The notes: generated by a model from the letters alone, not told the origin. A DNA stretch of 34,885 nucleotides from Nitrospirota bacterium (GCA_004298625.1 SCSY01000159.1:1-34885), one strand, 5' to 3'. Shown: positions 1 to 8,705, counted from the first letter of the stretch. A program made the numbers and translations.

Positions 1-1
1 A

Positions 2-3000
2 GGTATCGGCGGGATAGCAATGGCAGGCTGGGCAATAAATTGGATTATCATCGCAAGGATCAAATCTGATTACGTCCCGATGGCGCCAAGCACGGCTCTA
101 TGTTTTATCTTATTGAGCGGTTCATTATTTCTGCAGCTGCTACGTCGCGGGCGTCCTCTAAGCCGCATGCTTTCGAGCGCAGGCGCATTGCTGGTTTTGC
201 TTATATGCTCTGTAATACTTATCGGATTTTTTAAAGGGATAAGGTTTGAGCTTGAACATTCCCTGTTTAAACAGAGTGAAGAACTCGGCAATATTCCCGT
301 AGGCCACATGTCTCCGATTACAGCTTTGGGCTTTTTGCCGGCAGGGTTAGCGGTTTTGTCATTGGCTGTTTCTACTGTGGAGCAGCGATTCAAAAATATG
401 GCGGTATGCCTTGCCGCCCCTGCCGTTGCAACAGGGCTTGTAACAGCATTGGGTTATCTTCACGGTTCGCCGGTATTATATGGCGGGAACATAATCCCTG
501 TAGCTCTGCCGACAGCTATTGCCTTTTTGTTTCTGGGACTGGGACTCATCGCCGCTTCAGGGACGGATGTTTTTCCTCTTCGGTTATTTATAGGGTCTTC
601 CGTGCGGGCCAGGTTGATGCGGGCCTTTCTTCCTGCCGCTATCGGCATCATCCTGATCGTCGGCTGGCTGGATGCCTTTATTCTTTCCCCTTTAGTGAAA
701 AGCCCTGCATGGTCGTCCGCTCTGGCCACAGGAGTATCCGTAATTATCTTCGGCATTATCATCTCAAAAATATCACAGGTTATCGGAAACAGCATTGACA
801 GCGCCATCGCCGAGCGCAAAAAGGCAGAGGCCGCGCTGTGTGCAAGTGAATCGAGTCTTTCCGAAGCGCAGAGGATCGGCCATATGGGGAACTGGGATTG
901 GGATATTCAGACAAATGAACTGCGTTGGTCTGATGAGATATATCGTATTTTCGGTTTGACCCCTCAGAGCTTCGGCGCAACTTATGATGCGTTTTTAAAT
1001 TCCGTGCACCCGGGCGACAGGGAATATGTTAAGGGAAAAGTTAAAGAGGCTTTATATAAGATGAAGCCTTACGGCATAGACCATCGCATTGTCTTGCCGG
1101 ACGGTCTGGAGCGAATTGTTCACGAACAGGGAGAGGTCCTGTTTAACGAAGCCGGAAAACCCATACGCATGATCGGAACGGTTCAGGATATCACCGGGAG
1201 CAAAAAGGCTGAGGAAGAATTACTCAGACTTAACAGGACGCTCAAAACGATCTCCGAATGCAATCAGGCCCTTGTGCGGGCCACAAGTGAAAAGAAGCTG
1301 CTCGGCGATATATGCAGGATCATCAAAGAATACGGAGGTTATCGCATGGCGCTGGTAGGTTATACGGAACAGAATGAGGAGAAAACAGTATGCGCCGTTG
1401 CGCAGGCAGGATACGAAGAAGGTTTTCTTGAAACAGTAAAGCTGACTTGGGCTGATACGGAATCAGGCAACGGGCCTATCGGCACGGCAATCAGGACCCG
1501 CAATATGGCTGTTTTTAAAAATGTTAATTCCGGGCAATATCCTGCTTTATGGCGCTCGGCGGCTGTTAAGCGGGGATATAGCTCTGCCGTGGGGCTGCCG
1601 TTGATATCAAATGCGGAGATATTAGGCGCTATTGCCATTTATTCATCGGAATCCGAGGCCTTTGACGATGAGGAACTTAAACTGCTTGTGGAGCTTTCGG
1701 AAGACTTGGCATTCGGCATCGCTGTATTGCGTATGCGCGCAGAGCGCATACATGCCGGAGAAAAGCTGCGTGAGAGCGAGGAGCGTTACAGGCAGCTTCT
1801 CGGCTCCTTAACAAGCTATATTTACACTGTCCGGGTGGAAAACGGCCGTTCGGCTGAAACCATACACAGTCCGGCCTGCGCAGCGGTAACAGGTTATGAT
1901 GCGGAAGAATACAAGAAAGACCCTGAGCTCTGGTACAACATGATCCATGAAGACGACAGGGGTCTTGTTATGGAGCATGTGTCCAATATCCTGCAGAGGA
2001 GGATCGCCTCTTCCGTAGAACACCGGATATCCCATAAGGACGGCTCTATTCGCTGGGTGCGGGATACCATGGTTCCGAAATTCGATGATCACGGACAACT
2101 TATTGCTTATGACGGCCTTGTTGCGGATATCACCGAACGCAAAACCGCAGAGGAGGCCATAAAAGGATATAACCTTGAACTCGAAGAAAAGGTCAGGGAA
2201 AGGACCGGCGATCTTAAGAAGGCCAACAGGGGACTTAAGGCGCTGAATAAAGAGGCCGAAGAGGCAAAAATTCAGGCGCTTGAGGCAAACAAGGCAAAGT
2301 CTGATTTTCTGGCCAACATGAGCCATGAACTAAGGACCCCGCTTAACTCGATAATCGGATTTTCAGAAGTTCTTCAGGATGAATTGTTTGGAAAACTGAA
2401 TGCAAAACAAAAAGATCATATCTCAAATATCTACGGCAGCGGGAAACATTTGTTATCTCTTATTAACGACATACTCGACCTGTCAAAGATTGAATCCGGC
2501 AAGATGGAACTCGAAGTAAGCAGATTTTTACTGAAGGATATGCTTAATGGTTCTGTGCTTATTTTTAAAGAAAAGGCTATGAAACAGGATATTGAGCTTA
2601 GCCTCAGGATTGAACCTGATGCGGACATCGAGATAGAGGCGGATGCGAGGAAATCAAAGCAGATAATGTTTAACCTGCTGAGCAATGCGCTTAAATTTAC
2701 GCCGAAAGGGGGAAGCGTGAGCGTGAGCGCACGCCTGATTTCGGATTTCGGATTTCGGAATGCGGAATTGAAAGACGAAAAATCAGCAATCCGCAATCAG
2801 CAATCCGCAATGGCCGGAGATTTCATCGAAATCAGCGTCGCTGACACCGGCGTAGGAATAAAGGCCGGGGATATGCCGAAACTATTTAAGGAATTTACAC
2901 AGCTTGAATCTGCGTATACCAAAAGCTATGAAGGCACGGGCCTTGGCCTTGCGCTCTCAAAAAAGCTTGTTGAACTTCACGGCGGAAAGATCCGGGCCGA

Positions 3001-3091
3001 GAGCGAACCTGGCAAGGGGAGCAGGTTTGTGTTTGTCATCCCGGTAAGGCATTCCAAAGATACATCGGGTCCCGGAGCCCGGAAGGAATAA
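2..3091 (+). CDS. Membrane-bound PAS/GAF sensor histidine kinase (5' partial)
   Basis: Sensor kinase that should autophosphorylate on a histidine and pass the phosphate to a receiver, probably one of the two encoded just downstream. The frame is open to the left edge without a stop, and the first visible residues are already hydrophobic, so the true start is probably outside the window. Counting from the ATG at 20, residues 1-250 hold several membrane segments. A PAS domain follows (about 270-395), then GAF (about 400-570), a second PAS (about 590-720) and a coiled coil. HisKA has the motif NMSHELRTPLNS with phospho-acceptor His769. The HATPase has an N box near 884 (NLLSNALKFTP), DTGVGI near 941 and GTGLGLAL near 971. 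A heptad-repeat insert lies inside the HATPase at 2738-2815. One nucleotide separates it from the next gene. Confidence 0.9.
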   Translation, partial: GIGGIAMAGWAINWIIIARIKSDYVPMAPSTALCFILLSGSLFLQLLRRGRPLSRMLSSAGALLVLLICSVILIGFFKGIRFELEHSLFKQSEELGNIPVGHMSPITALGFLPAGLAVLSLAVSTVEQRFKNMAVCLAAPAVATGLVTALGYLHGSPVLYGGNIIPVALPTAIAFLFLGLGLIAASGTDVFPLRLFIGSSVRARLMRAFLPAAIGIILIVGWLDAFILSPLVKSPAWSSALATGVSVIIFGIIISKISQVIGNSIDSAIAERKKAEAALCASESSLSEAQRIGHMGNWDWDIQTNELRWSDEIYRIFGLTPQSFGATYDAFLNSVHPGDREYVKGKVKEALYKMKPYGIDHRIVLPDGLERIVHEQGEVLFNEAGKPIRMIGTVQDITGSKKAEEELLRLNRTLKTISECNQALVRATSEKKLLGDICRIIKEYGGYRMALVGYTEQNEEKTVCAVAQAGYEEGFLETVKLTWADTESGNGPIGTAIRTRNMAVFKNVNSGQYPALWRSAAVKRGYSSAVGLPLISNAEILGAIAIYSSESEAFDDEELKLLVELSEDLAFGIAVLRMRAERIHAGEKLRESEERYRQLLGSLTSYIYTVRVENGRSAETIHSPACAAVTGYDAEEYKKDPELWYNMIHEDDRGLVMEHVSNILQRRIASSVEHRISHKDGSIRWVRDTMVPKFDDHGQLIAYDGLVADITERKTAEEAIKGYNLELEEKVRERTGDLKKANRGLKALNKEAEEAKIQALEANKAKSDFLANMSHELRTPLNSIIGFSEVLQDELFGKLNAKQKDHISNIYGSGKHLLSLINDILDLSKIESGKMELEVSRFLLKDMLNGSVLIFKEKAMKQDIELSLRIEPDADIEIEADARKSKQIMFNLLSNALKFTPKGGSVSVSARLISDFGFRNAELKDEKSAIRNQQSAMAGDFIEISVADTGVGIKAGDMPKLFKEFTQLESAYTKSYEGTGLGLALSKKLVELHGGKIRAESEPGKGSRFVFVIPVRHSKDTSGPGARKE
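2738..2815. repeat. Heptad-period repeat with opposing arms, inside a kinase gene
   Basis: Left arm from 2738: units ATTTCGG, ATTTCGG, ATTTCGG, AATGCGG. Right arm from 2781: AATCAGC, AATCCGC, AATCAGC, AATCCGC, AATGGCC. The right arm is roughly the reverse complement of the left. The element stays in frame and adds about 25 residues between the VSVSAR strand and the DFIEISVADTG strand of the HATPase domain, a place where loops of variable length are tolerated. Confidence 0.85.
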
Positions 3092-3092
3092 A

Positions 3093-3467
3093 ATGTCCGA
3101 AAAGATACTTATTGCCGAGGATAACGAGAACAACAGGAAATTGATAAGTGATATCCTGGTCTATTACGGCTATGAAGTCGTAGAGGCCAAAGACGGGGCC
3201 GAGGCCGTTGAAATGGTTGCCGGAGAAAAGCCTGACTTGATACTTATGGATATACAGATGCCTGTCATGGACGGTTTAACAGCGCTCAAAATAATAAGAA
3301 ATGATTTAAAGATGAAGGGGGTAAAGATTATTGCCCTTACGTCCTTTGCAATGAAGGGCGACAGAGAAAGATTTTTGAAAGTCGGGTTTGATGATTATAT
3401 CACAAAGCCCATAGACACCAGGATATTGCCCGGAATAGTTAAAAATATTCTGGCGGGGAAACGCTGA
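3093..3467 (+). CDS. Stand-alone response regulator receiver (CheY-like)
   Basis: A single receiver domain of 124 residues with no output domain, so it probably acts through protein contacts or as a phosphorelay intermediate. The acidic pocket is E9-D10, the phospho-acceptor is Asp53 in LILMDIQMPVMDG, the switch Thr is in IIALTS, and the conserved Lys is in DDYITKPID. AAGGA at 3083-3087 sets the start. It lies between two histidine kinase genes with one-nucleotide gaps on both sides, which implies one transcript and coupled translation. It resembles the DivK/CheY group used downstream of PAS kinases. Confidence 0.93.
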   Translation: MSEKILIAEDNENNRKLISDILVYYGYEVVEAKDGAEAVEMVAGEKPDLILMDIQMPVMDGLTALKIIRNDLKMKGVKIIALTSFAMKGDRERFLKVGFDDYITKPIDTRILPGIVKNILAGKR

Positions 3468-3468
3468 A

Positions 3469-4800
3469 ATGGATAAATTTTTCGAGAGGATAAGCATCGA
3501 GGGCAAAAGCCTGCGCAACAACCTCACCGTTATAGCGACGCTTATGTATGTGCTGCCTTCTGCCGTAATGCTTTATATTTTGCACAAGGAAAATATCCTG
3601 CCGGATGTCATAACGCCCTACATTTTCATGTATAGCCTTACCATCCTGCTTGCGCTTGCAGGCCTGTTCATTCTGAGGAGAATTTTTCTGGATTTTCTAA
3701 GAATAATCAATTCCGTGAAAATGGTTGAATCAGGCAGCATAAATACAATAGAGATTTCCAAAAGCGCCGAAGAACTCAGGGATATAGCGGTTATATTCAA
3801 TAAATTCATAAAAAGGCTTGAGGAGACAACGCTTCTCCTGGATAAAGAAACGGAAAAACTTAAGCAGGAGACGTTAAGGCGTGAAAAGGCGGAATGGGAA
3901 TTGCGCAAGCTGAATGAGGAACTCGAATTGAAGATTAAAGAAAGGACCAGGGAGCTTGAAACAGCCAGGGACGCTGCAGAGGCTGCCAGTTGCGCCAAGA
4001 CGGAGTTTATAGCAAACATGAGCCATGAGATAAGGACGCCGCTCAACTCCATAATAGGATTTTCCGAGGTTCTGCATGACGGCCTGTTTGGACCGTTGAA
4101 TGAAAAGCAGAAGGAATATGTGAGCGATATACTGCTTGGCGGAAGAAACCTGCTTGAACTTATTCTGAATATTCTCGATTTTTCAGGGCTGGAATCAGGC
4201 GCCCTTAGAATTCAAAAAACAAGGTTTTTATTGAAGGATATTTTAAATTCATCCGTAACAGAGATGTCTGAAGTTCTAAAGACCCGCCATATAAATGTAA
4301 CACTTGAAATAGAACCCGATGCAGGCAAGGAGATCGAGGCGGATCGGGAAAAACTAAAACGGATAATATCGAATCTTATGAAAAATGCCGTGAAGTTCAC
4401 GCCGGATGGGGGCTTCGTGAGCGTGAGCGCACGGAAAGGGATTAGGGATTTGGGATTAGGGATTGGCGAAAAAGAACTAACCCCGGGACCCCAATCCCCA
4501 ACCCCTGATGCCGATTTCATAGAAATCAGCGTCGCCGACACCGGCATCGGAATAAAATCAGAGGACTTTCCAATGCTTTTCAAAGAATTTACACAGCTTG
4601 AAACGCCGTATACGAAAAAATACAAGGGCGCGGGTCTGGGGCTTGCGCTGACAAAGAAACTTGTAGCGCTTCTCGGCGGAAAGATATGGGTCGAAAGTGA
4701 ATTCGGCAAGGGAAGCAAGTTCACTTTTGCGGTGCCCATAAAGCAGGAAGCGCCCCGGGTTTCCGAATTCTTTCATGGAGGAACTAATGAATCCGACTAA
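3469..4800 (+). CDS. Sensor histidine kinase with two N-terminal membrane segments
   Basis: A 443-residue kinase. Two hydrophobic segments (about residues 20-40 and 50-70) frame a very short external loop, so it probably senses membrane or cytoplasmic cues. A HAMP-like helix and a coiled coil (about 80-170) follow, then HisKA with NMSHEIRTPLNS (His186), and a HATPase with NLMKNAVKFTP, DTGIGI and GAGLGLAL. The catalytic region is clearly paralogous to the kinase at 2-3091, with identical stretches around the H box and the VSVSAR strand. A different heptad-repeat insert (4438-4505) sits at the same loop. The end overlaps the ribosome binding site and start of the HD-GYP gene, so the two are coupled. 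Confidence 0.92.
   Translation: MDKFFERISIEGKSLRNNLTVIATLMYVLPSAVMLYILHKENILPDVITPYIFMYSLTILLALAGLFILRRIFLDFLRIINSVKMVESGSINTIEISKSAEELRDIAVIFNKFIKRLEETTLLLDKETEKLKQETLRREKAEWELRKLNEELELKIKERTRELETARDAAEAASCAKTEFIANMSHEIRTPLNSIIGFSEVLHDGLFGPLNEKQKEYVSDILLGGRNLLELILNILDFSGLESGALRIQKTRFLLKDILNSSVTEMSEVLKTRHINVTLEIEPDAGKEIEADREKLKRIISNLMKNAVKFTPDGGFVSVSARKGIRDLGLGIGEKELTPGPQSPTPDADFIEISVADTGIGIKSEDFPMLFKEFTQLETPYTKKYKGAGLGLALTKKLVALLGGKIWVESEFGKGSKFTFAVPIKQEAPRVSEFFHGGTNESD
4438..4505. repeat. Heptad-period repeat with opposing arms, inside the second kinase gene
   Basis: Left arm 4438-4465: GGGATTA, GGGATTT, GGGATTA, GGGATTG. Right arm 4489-4505: CCCCAAT, CCCCAAC, CCC. The arms are complementary in type (GGGATTG against CAATCCC). 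The insert is in frame and lies at the same position of the HATPase fold as the element at 2738-2815, yet its unit sequence is different. Confidence 0.85.
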
Positions 4801-6340
4801 ACCCAAAATACTTTGTGTTGACGATGAGCCTGCAAATCTTAAACTCCTCGAAGCAATGCTTGAGCCGAGAGGTTATGAGGTGGTCAAGGCTGAGGACGGC
4901 ATAGAGGCGCTGGAGAAGATTAAAGAGCACAATATCGCCCTTGCGCTTCTGGATGTTATGTTGCCGAAGGTCAATGGTTTCGAGGTCTGCAGGATGATTA
5001 AAGGCGATGAAATGTACAGGCATATCCCCGTAGTTTTTGTTACCGGCCTGACGGCGCAGGAAGACAGGATAAAGGGCATTGCGGCAGGCGCGGAGGACTT
5101 TGTATCCAAACCCTTTGACCAGGGAGAGATACTTGCGAGGATAGATATGCTTCTCAAGGTCAGGGATCTGAACAACAGGCTCAATTCCGCATATAACACG
5201 ATAACAAATCTGATAACCTTCGGGAAAAACATAGCAATGACTTTTGACCCGCTTGATTTCGACTTCCTGTCGAGGATTGACAGCAGCATTGCCCGGTTTA
5301 TAAAAAACTCGCCCGACATGATTGACAAGCCTCAGATTGTCGTTGTCGGCATAGCCTCGGCTTCTTCACCCCTACTCGTTAGGGGAGGCGCGGCAGGAGG
5401 ATGGCAGTGGTATAGGTATGAGTCGGACTCAGGCGAGTTGAGAAGGACGCCGATTGATTCCGGCATCTATAAGTATCTGGAATTGCCTCCTGACGGCAGT
5501 TCAAAAACAGCCTTTTATAACGAGGCTGATTTAAGGGGATCGGGGTTGGGATTGTTTACTGACAAGCTTGAGACGATGTCGGTCAAGGCGTCGAATATGG
5601 TCTGTTTTGTAAGCGGAGCTTTCTGCGTCTTTGCCGTTAATTATGCCAGGGCTGTTTCCATGTTCGATGCAGAGGTGTTAAACAGCATAGTGATGCAGGA
5701 CCTTTATTTAAAATCCCTTGCGTCTCAGGTAAAGGAGACGGAGGATGCCTTCGATTACCTTGTATTTGCCCTTGCAAGGGCGGCGGAAGCCAATGACGAG
5801 GATACAGGGAATCATATCATGAGGGTCGGCGAGTATTGCGCGCTTATAGCACGGCAGCTCGGGATGCCGGAGAAGTTTTCGGATATTTTCCGCATCCAGG
5901 CCACCCTCCACGACGTTGGAAAAATCCATGTGTCTCCGCTGGTGCTCAAAAAACCGGGGAAGCTTACGCCGGAGGAATTCGAGCAAATGAAAAGGCATCC
6001 CGTATATGGAGCCATGATACTCGGAGATCATGTTAGGCTTAAACTTGCAAAATCCATAGCCCTTACGCATCACGAAAGATGGGATGGAAGCGGTTATCCT
6101 TACGGGCTGAAGGGCGAGCAGATACCTATAGAAGGAAGAATATTAAACATAGCAGACCAGTATGATGCCCTGAGGAACCCGCGTCCCTATAAACCTGCCC
6201 TGGATCACCCGACAACATATAAAATAATCGCAGAGGGCGACGGCAGGACCTTGCCGGGCCATTTCGATCCTGCAGTGCTGAAGGCATTTAAAGAAACCGT
6301 CTCACAATTTGAAGATATTTATGAAAGGCTGAAGGGATAG
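4787..6340 (+). CDS. Response regulator with HD-GYP c-di-GMP phosphodiesterase domain
   Basis: A receiver (residues 1-125, phospho-acceptor Asp56 in LALLDVMLPKVNG, Lys in FVSKPFD) drives a C-terminal HD-GYP domain (about 325-515) expected to hydrolyse cyclic di-GMP. The signature is intact: HDVGKIHVSP (His375-Asp376), KRHPVYGA, LTHHERWDGSGYP and NIADQYDALRNPRPYK. The middle 145-310 looks like a degenerate GAF-type sensory region and is interrupted in frame by a palindrome (5369-5385). An in-frame ATG at 4775 overlaps the GGAGG at 4777-4781. That site serves the ATG at 4787 with five-base spacing, so 4787 is preferred (517 residues). It closes the four-gene signalling operon and is its only visible output. 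Confidence 0.93.
   Translation: MNPTKPKILCVDDEPANLKLLEAMLEPRGYEVVKAEDGIEALEKIKEHNIALALLDVMLPKVNGFEVCRMIKGDEMYRHIPVVFVTGLTAQEDRIKGIAAGAEDFVSKPFDQGEILARIDMLLKVRDLNNRLNSAYNTITNLITFGKNIAMTFDPLDFDFLSRIDSSIARFIKNSPDMIDKPQIVVVGIASASSPLLVRGGAAGGWQWYRYESDSGELRRTPIDSGIYKYLELPPDGSSKTAFYNEADLRGSGLGLFTDKLETMSVKASNMVCFVSGAFCVFAVNYARAVSMFDAEVLNSIVMQDLYLKSLASQVKETEDAFDYLVFALARAAEANDEDTGNHIMRVGEYCALIARQLGMPEKFSDIFRIQATLHDVGKIHVSPLVLKKPGKLTPEEFEQMKRHPVYGAMILGDHVRLKLAKSIALTHHERWDGSGYPYGLKGEQIPIEGRILNIADQYDALRNPRPYKPALDHPTTYKIIAEGDGRTLPGHFDPAVLKAFKETVSQFEDIYERLKG
5369..5385. repeat. In-frame C-run/G-run palindrome
   Basis: CCCCTA (5369-5374) pairs with TAGGGG (5380-5385) across a 5-base loop. It is translated as SSPLLVRGGAAGG in the poorly conserved middle of the HD-GYP protein. 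It belongs to the same class as the elements at 23592 and 26924. Confidence 0.7.
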
Positions 6341-6382
6341 AGCTTAAAGCATTTTCCGTCCGTTTTTTTCTGAGCATCCCCC

Positions 6383-6410
6383 TTGACATTTGGTTTGTAT
6401 TTGATAGGAT
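6383..6410 (+). promoter_or_regulatory. Sigma70-type promoter for the superoxide dismutase operon
   Basis: TTGACA (6383-6388, perfect -35), 16-base spacer, TAGGAT (6405-6410, 4 of 6). It lies in the 174-base gap after the HD-GYP gene and about 105 bases ahead of the upstream SOD start. No clear hairpin terminator is visible between 6341 and 6383. Confidence 0.5.
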
Positions 6411-6514
6411 GTGTTTAAGAGGCTGCTTCAAAGGCAGGGCCTATGATTTAAATCATAAAAATACTATTCGTAAAGTGGTAGATTTTTTTCAGGGAAAGGA
6501 TAGAAGCAATATTT

Positions 6515-7198
6515 TTGGAAAGAAGAGAATTCTTAAAAATTACATTAATCGGCGGAGGCGTGCTTTTATCAGGACTTGTGAAACCGGTTTCCGCTGAAAT
6601 AAAAAAGGAGGGAAAGATTATGCCTTATGCAGCAAAGGATTACTCAAAGTTGATAGGAATGGAGGGGTTCAGCGAGACGCTTCTGAAGAACCATTTCACG
6701 CTTTATCAGGGATATGTTACTAATACCAATAAGGCGATGGACATACTCGACCAGATGCTCAAGGACGGAAAAATAGCCACGCCTGAATTTGCGGAGCTCA
6801 AGAGAAGGCTCGGCTGGGAGTTTAACGGCATGAGGCTTCATGAATATTATTTTGAAAATCTTGGAGGAAAGGGGGGATTGGACAAGAGCGGAAAACTTGC
6901 CAAAAAACTTGGCGAAAGTTTCGGCAGTTATGAGGCATGGGAAAAAGATTTCAGGGCAGTCGGCGCGCTGAGAGGCATCGGCTGGGTCGCCCTATATCAG
7001 GACCTGCAGGGCGGAAGGCTGATCAACTTCTGGATAAACGAGCATGATGTATCCCATCCGGCAGGCTGCAACCTGATACTCATCATGGATGTTTTCGAGC
7101 ATGCCTTCATGCTCGATTACGGGCTTAAGAGGGCGGACTATATCGAGGCATTTTTTAAGAATGTTGACTGGAAGGCAGCAGAGGCAAGGGTTAAATAA
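6515..7198 (+). CDS. Fe/Mn superoxide dismutase with Tat signal and an internal start
   Basis: Converts superoxide to oxygen and hydrogen peroxide. Metal ligands fit the Fe/Mn family: His60 (KNHFTLYQ), His109 (LHEYYFENL), and Asp192 and His196 (MDVFEHAFMLDYG). From the TTG at 6515 the protein is 227 residues. It opens with RREFLK, a hydrophobic stretch and PVSA, a good twin-arginine signal with cleavage expected after residue 27. A second in-frame start, ATG 6620 (Met36), has a much stronger ribosome binding site (AAGGAGG, 6605-6611) and would give a 192-residue cytoplasmic enzyme. The gene may make both forms. Iron versus manganese cannot be told by eye. It leads a run of redox-stress genes. 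Confidence 0.93.
   Translation: MERREFLKITLIGGGVLLSGLVKPVSAEIKKEGKIMPYAAKDYSKLIGMEGFSETLLKNHFTLYQGYVTNTNKAMDILDQMLKDGKIATPEFAELKRRLGWEFNGMRLHEYYFENLGGKGGLDKSGKLAKKLGESFGSYEAWEKDFRAVGALRGIGWVALYQDLQGGRLINFWINEHDVSHPAGCNLILIMDVFEHAFMLDYGLKRADYIEAFFKNVDWKAAEARVK
6605..6622 (+). promoter_or_regulatory. Internal ribosome binding site and second start in the SOD gene
   Basis: AAGGAGG at 6605-6611, 8 bases, then ATG at 6620-6622, in frame with the upstream TTG start. It precedes the first residue of the mature catalytic domain (MPYAAKDYSKL). This is the best-matched ribosome binding site of the gene. The upstream TTG has only AAAGGA, about 14 bases ahead. Confidence 0.7.
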
Positions 7199-7219
7199 TT
7201 TAAGAATAGGGAGGTTTTT

Positions 7220-7684
7220 ATGGCAGAAAAAGCGCCGGGGCGGGCAGGGAAAATGAAGAAGCCCGCAGAATTGTCAAAACAGTTTCTGGATATTATTAAA
7301 GAATGGCAGAGGCTTGAAGACGACACGATAAGATATTCGGAAGAACTGATGAAAAAAACCAACAACAAGCTCGTGAAGATGACAATGGAGATGATAAAGC
7401 ATGACTCACAGAAACACAAGGCCATGCAGCAGATGCTCATAGACAGTATTACAAAAGAGCCGTTTATACTCACTCCCGAGGATCTCAATTCTCTCGGCAA
7501 TGGATTGAACAAACACATGACTGCAGAGGCAAAATCGCTTGAACTGGCCGATGAAGCCTTTCAGAACAGCGAACTTTTTGTAACCAAATATGTGCTCTCT
7601 TATCTGATAGCCGATGAGCAGAAACATCACAGCCTGCTCAGCAAGCTCGATGAGTTGAAGAGGGCGACTGTTTTTGTCACATAA
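7220..7684 (+). CDS. Ferritin-like four-helix protein (degenerate first metal site)
   Basis: A helical protein of 154 residues of the ferritin/rubrerythrin superfamily, probably involved in peroxide or iron handling. The second half keeps an E-x-x-H pair in the helix YLIADEQKHHSLL. The equivalent place in the first half reads IKHDSQKHKAM, where Ser sits in place of the Glu three residues before His, so a full diiron site is doubtful. There is no rubredoxin domain and no signal peptide. The start follows GGGAGG by six bases. It is 21 bases downstream of the SOD gene, so peroxide made by SOD is a plausible substrate, but this is inference from position. Confidence 0.72.
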   Translation: MAEKAPGRAGKMKKPAELSKQFLDIIKEWQRLEDDTIRYSEELMKKTNNKLVKMTMEMIKHDSQKHKAMQQMLIDSITKEPFILTPEDLNSLGNGLNKHMTAEAKSLELADEAFQNSELFVTKYVLSYLIADEQKHHSLLSKLDELKRATVFVT

Positions 7685-7718
7685 AACAATTTAACCGAAT
7701 TTTAAAAGGAGGTTCAAA

Positions 7719-8168
7719 ATGTCCTGTATAAGAGCAAAAGATATAATGCACCCGAGGGTTAGCCTGCCGTCTAAATTGAAGGGGGAAGAGCTTGTTGAAA
7801 AGCTTATGTGCAGTTACCCTGCGCTCCCTGTCGTGAATGACAAGCTTGAGGTTATGGGGGTTGTGTCGGAGTATGACGTTATCAGCGCCGTGAAGGAGGG
7901 AAGAACGATTCATGAGTTCAGCGCGGAAAGCATCATGTCCTGCGGCCATGCGGAACATGAAGGCGTCTGCTCAAAGCCGGTCACTGTTGCCTCTGATACG
8001 CCTATAGAGGAGATAGTCAATCTGTTTTATGAGAATTCTTCTACCCTGACCATTCTGCCGGTCGTAGAGAAGAAAAAGCTTGTGGGAATAATCAGCAGGA
8101 AAAATATAGTTAATGCCCTGGCGGAAAAAGGTTTCTGGAAGGAACACGAATTCAGGAAAAGAGTCTAA
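7719..8168 (+). CDS. CBS-pair protein
   Basis: Two CBS motifs fill this 149-residue protein. The first runs about residues 7-65 (AKDIMHPRVSLPS ... LPVVNDKLEVMGVVSEYDVI) and the second about 70-140 (AESIMSCGHAE ... ILPVVEKKKLVGIISRKNIV). CBS pairs bind adenosine nucleotides and act as energy or ligand sensors. No catalytic domain is attached, so it would regulate a partner. The linker is Cys/His-rich (MSCGHAEHEGVC), which could bind a metal or respond to redox state. AAAGGAGG precedes the ATG. It is cotranscribed with the SOD and ferritin-like genes. Confidence 0.9.
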   Translation: MSCIRAKDIMHPRVSLPSKLKGEELVEKLMCSYPALPVVNDKLEVMGVVSEYDVISAVKEGRTIHEFSAESIMSCGHAEHEGVCSKPVTVASDTPIEEIVNLFYENSSTLTILPVVEKKKLVGIISRKNIVNALAEKGFWKEHEFRKRV

Positions 8169-8204
8169 ATAGAACGATTGTGTAAGAAAAAGAAGGAGAC
8201 GACG

Positions 8205-8681
8205 ATGAAAATAAAGAGGGTCGAAACATGGTTAACGGTTATGTTTGTTGTTTCCCTGTGTTTCATTTCGTTTGCTCTGGCAGAAGAGCAAAAACACATA
8301 ATGGTTACCCCTGCTGACCTAAAGTGGGCTGATGCACCGACAGTTGCCCCAGGCGCTAAGATCGCCATTATCGAAGGCGTTCTGAAAGAGCCGATGCCTT
8401 TCACGTTGCGCCTTAAGCTTCCTGCCGGCACAAAGCTTCCGCCCCATACCCATCCTGCAGTTGAGCGGGTGACTGTCATCTCAGGCGCTCTTTATCTTGG
8501 GATAGGGGAGAAGTTCGAGCCGAAAAATGCGAAGGCATTCAACGCAGGCAGCGTGGCTATAATGCCCGTCGGGATGAAGATGTTCGCATTTACAAAAAAG
8601 GAGACCATTATTCAGCTTCACGGCACAGGGCCATGGGGGATCAGCTACATAGATCCTGCTGATGCTCCGAAAACTAAATAA
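8205..8681 (+). CDS. Secreted single-domain cupin
   Basis: A 158-residue exported protein. A signal peptide (charged MKIKR, hydrophobic core, cleavage near SFALA-EEQ) is followed by one cupin barrel. The metal-binding motif is visible as LPPHTHPAVERVTVISG, and the second motif region is near AIMPVGMKMFAF, with a later conserved His in IQLHGTGPW. Enzymatic activity cannot be named from sequence; such periplasmic cupins are often of unknown substrate. AAGGAG at 8193-8198 selects the ATG at 8205. A longer reading from a TTG at 8178 is unlikely. Confidence 0.88.
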   Translation: MKIKRVETWLTVMFVVSLCFISFALAEEQKHIMVTPADLKWADAPTVAPGAKIAIIEGVLKEPMPFTLRLKLPAGTKLPPHTHPAVERVTVISGALYLGIGEKFEPKNAKAFNAGSVAIMPVGMKMFAFTKKETIIQLHGTGPWGISYIDPADAPKTK

Positions 8682-8705
8682 ATGAAGTTGAAGGCAGGGA
8701 GGATA

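Noticed and set aside
6409..6597. Small open frame between the HD-GYP gene and the SOD gene
   Set aside because: It overlaps the promoter and the SOD signal peptide in another frame, has no ribosome binding site and has an unlikely composition.
8178..8204. Upstream TTG start for the cupin gene
   Set aside because: It would put lysine-rich residues ahead of a good signal peptide; AAGGAG at 8193-8198 points to ATG 8205.
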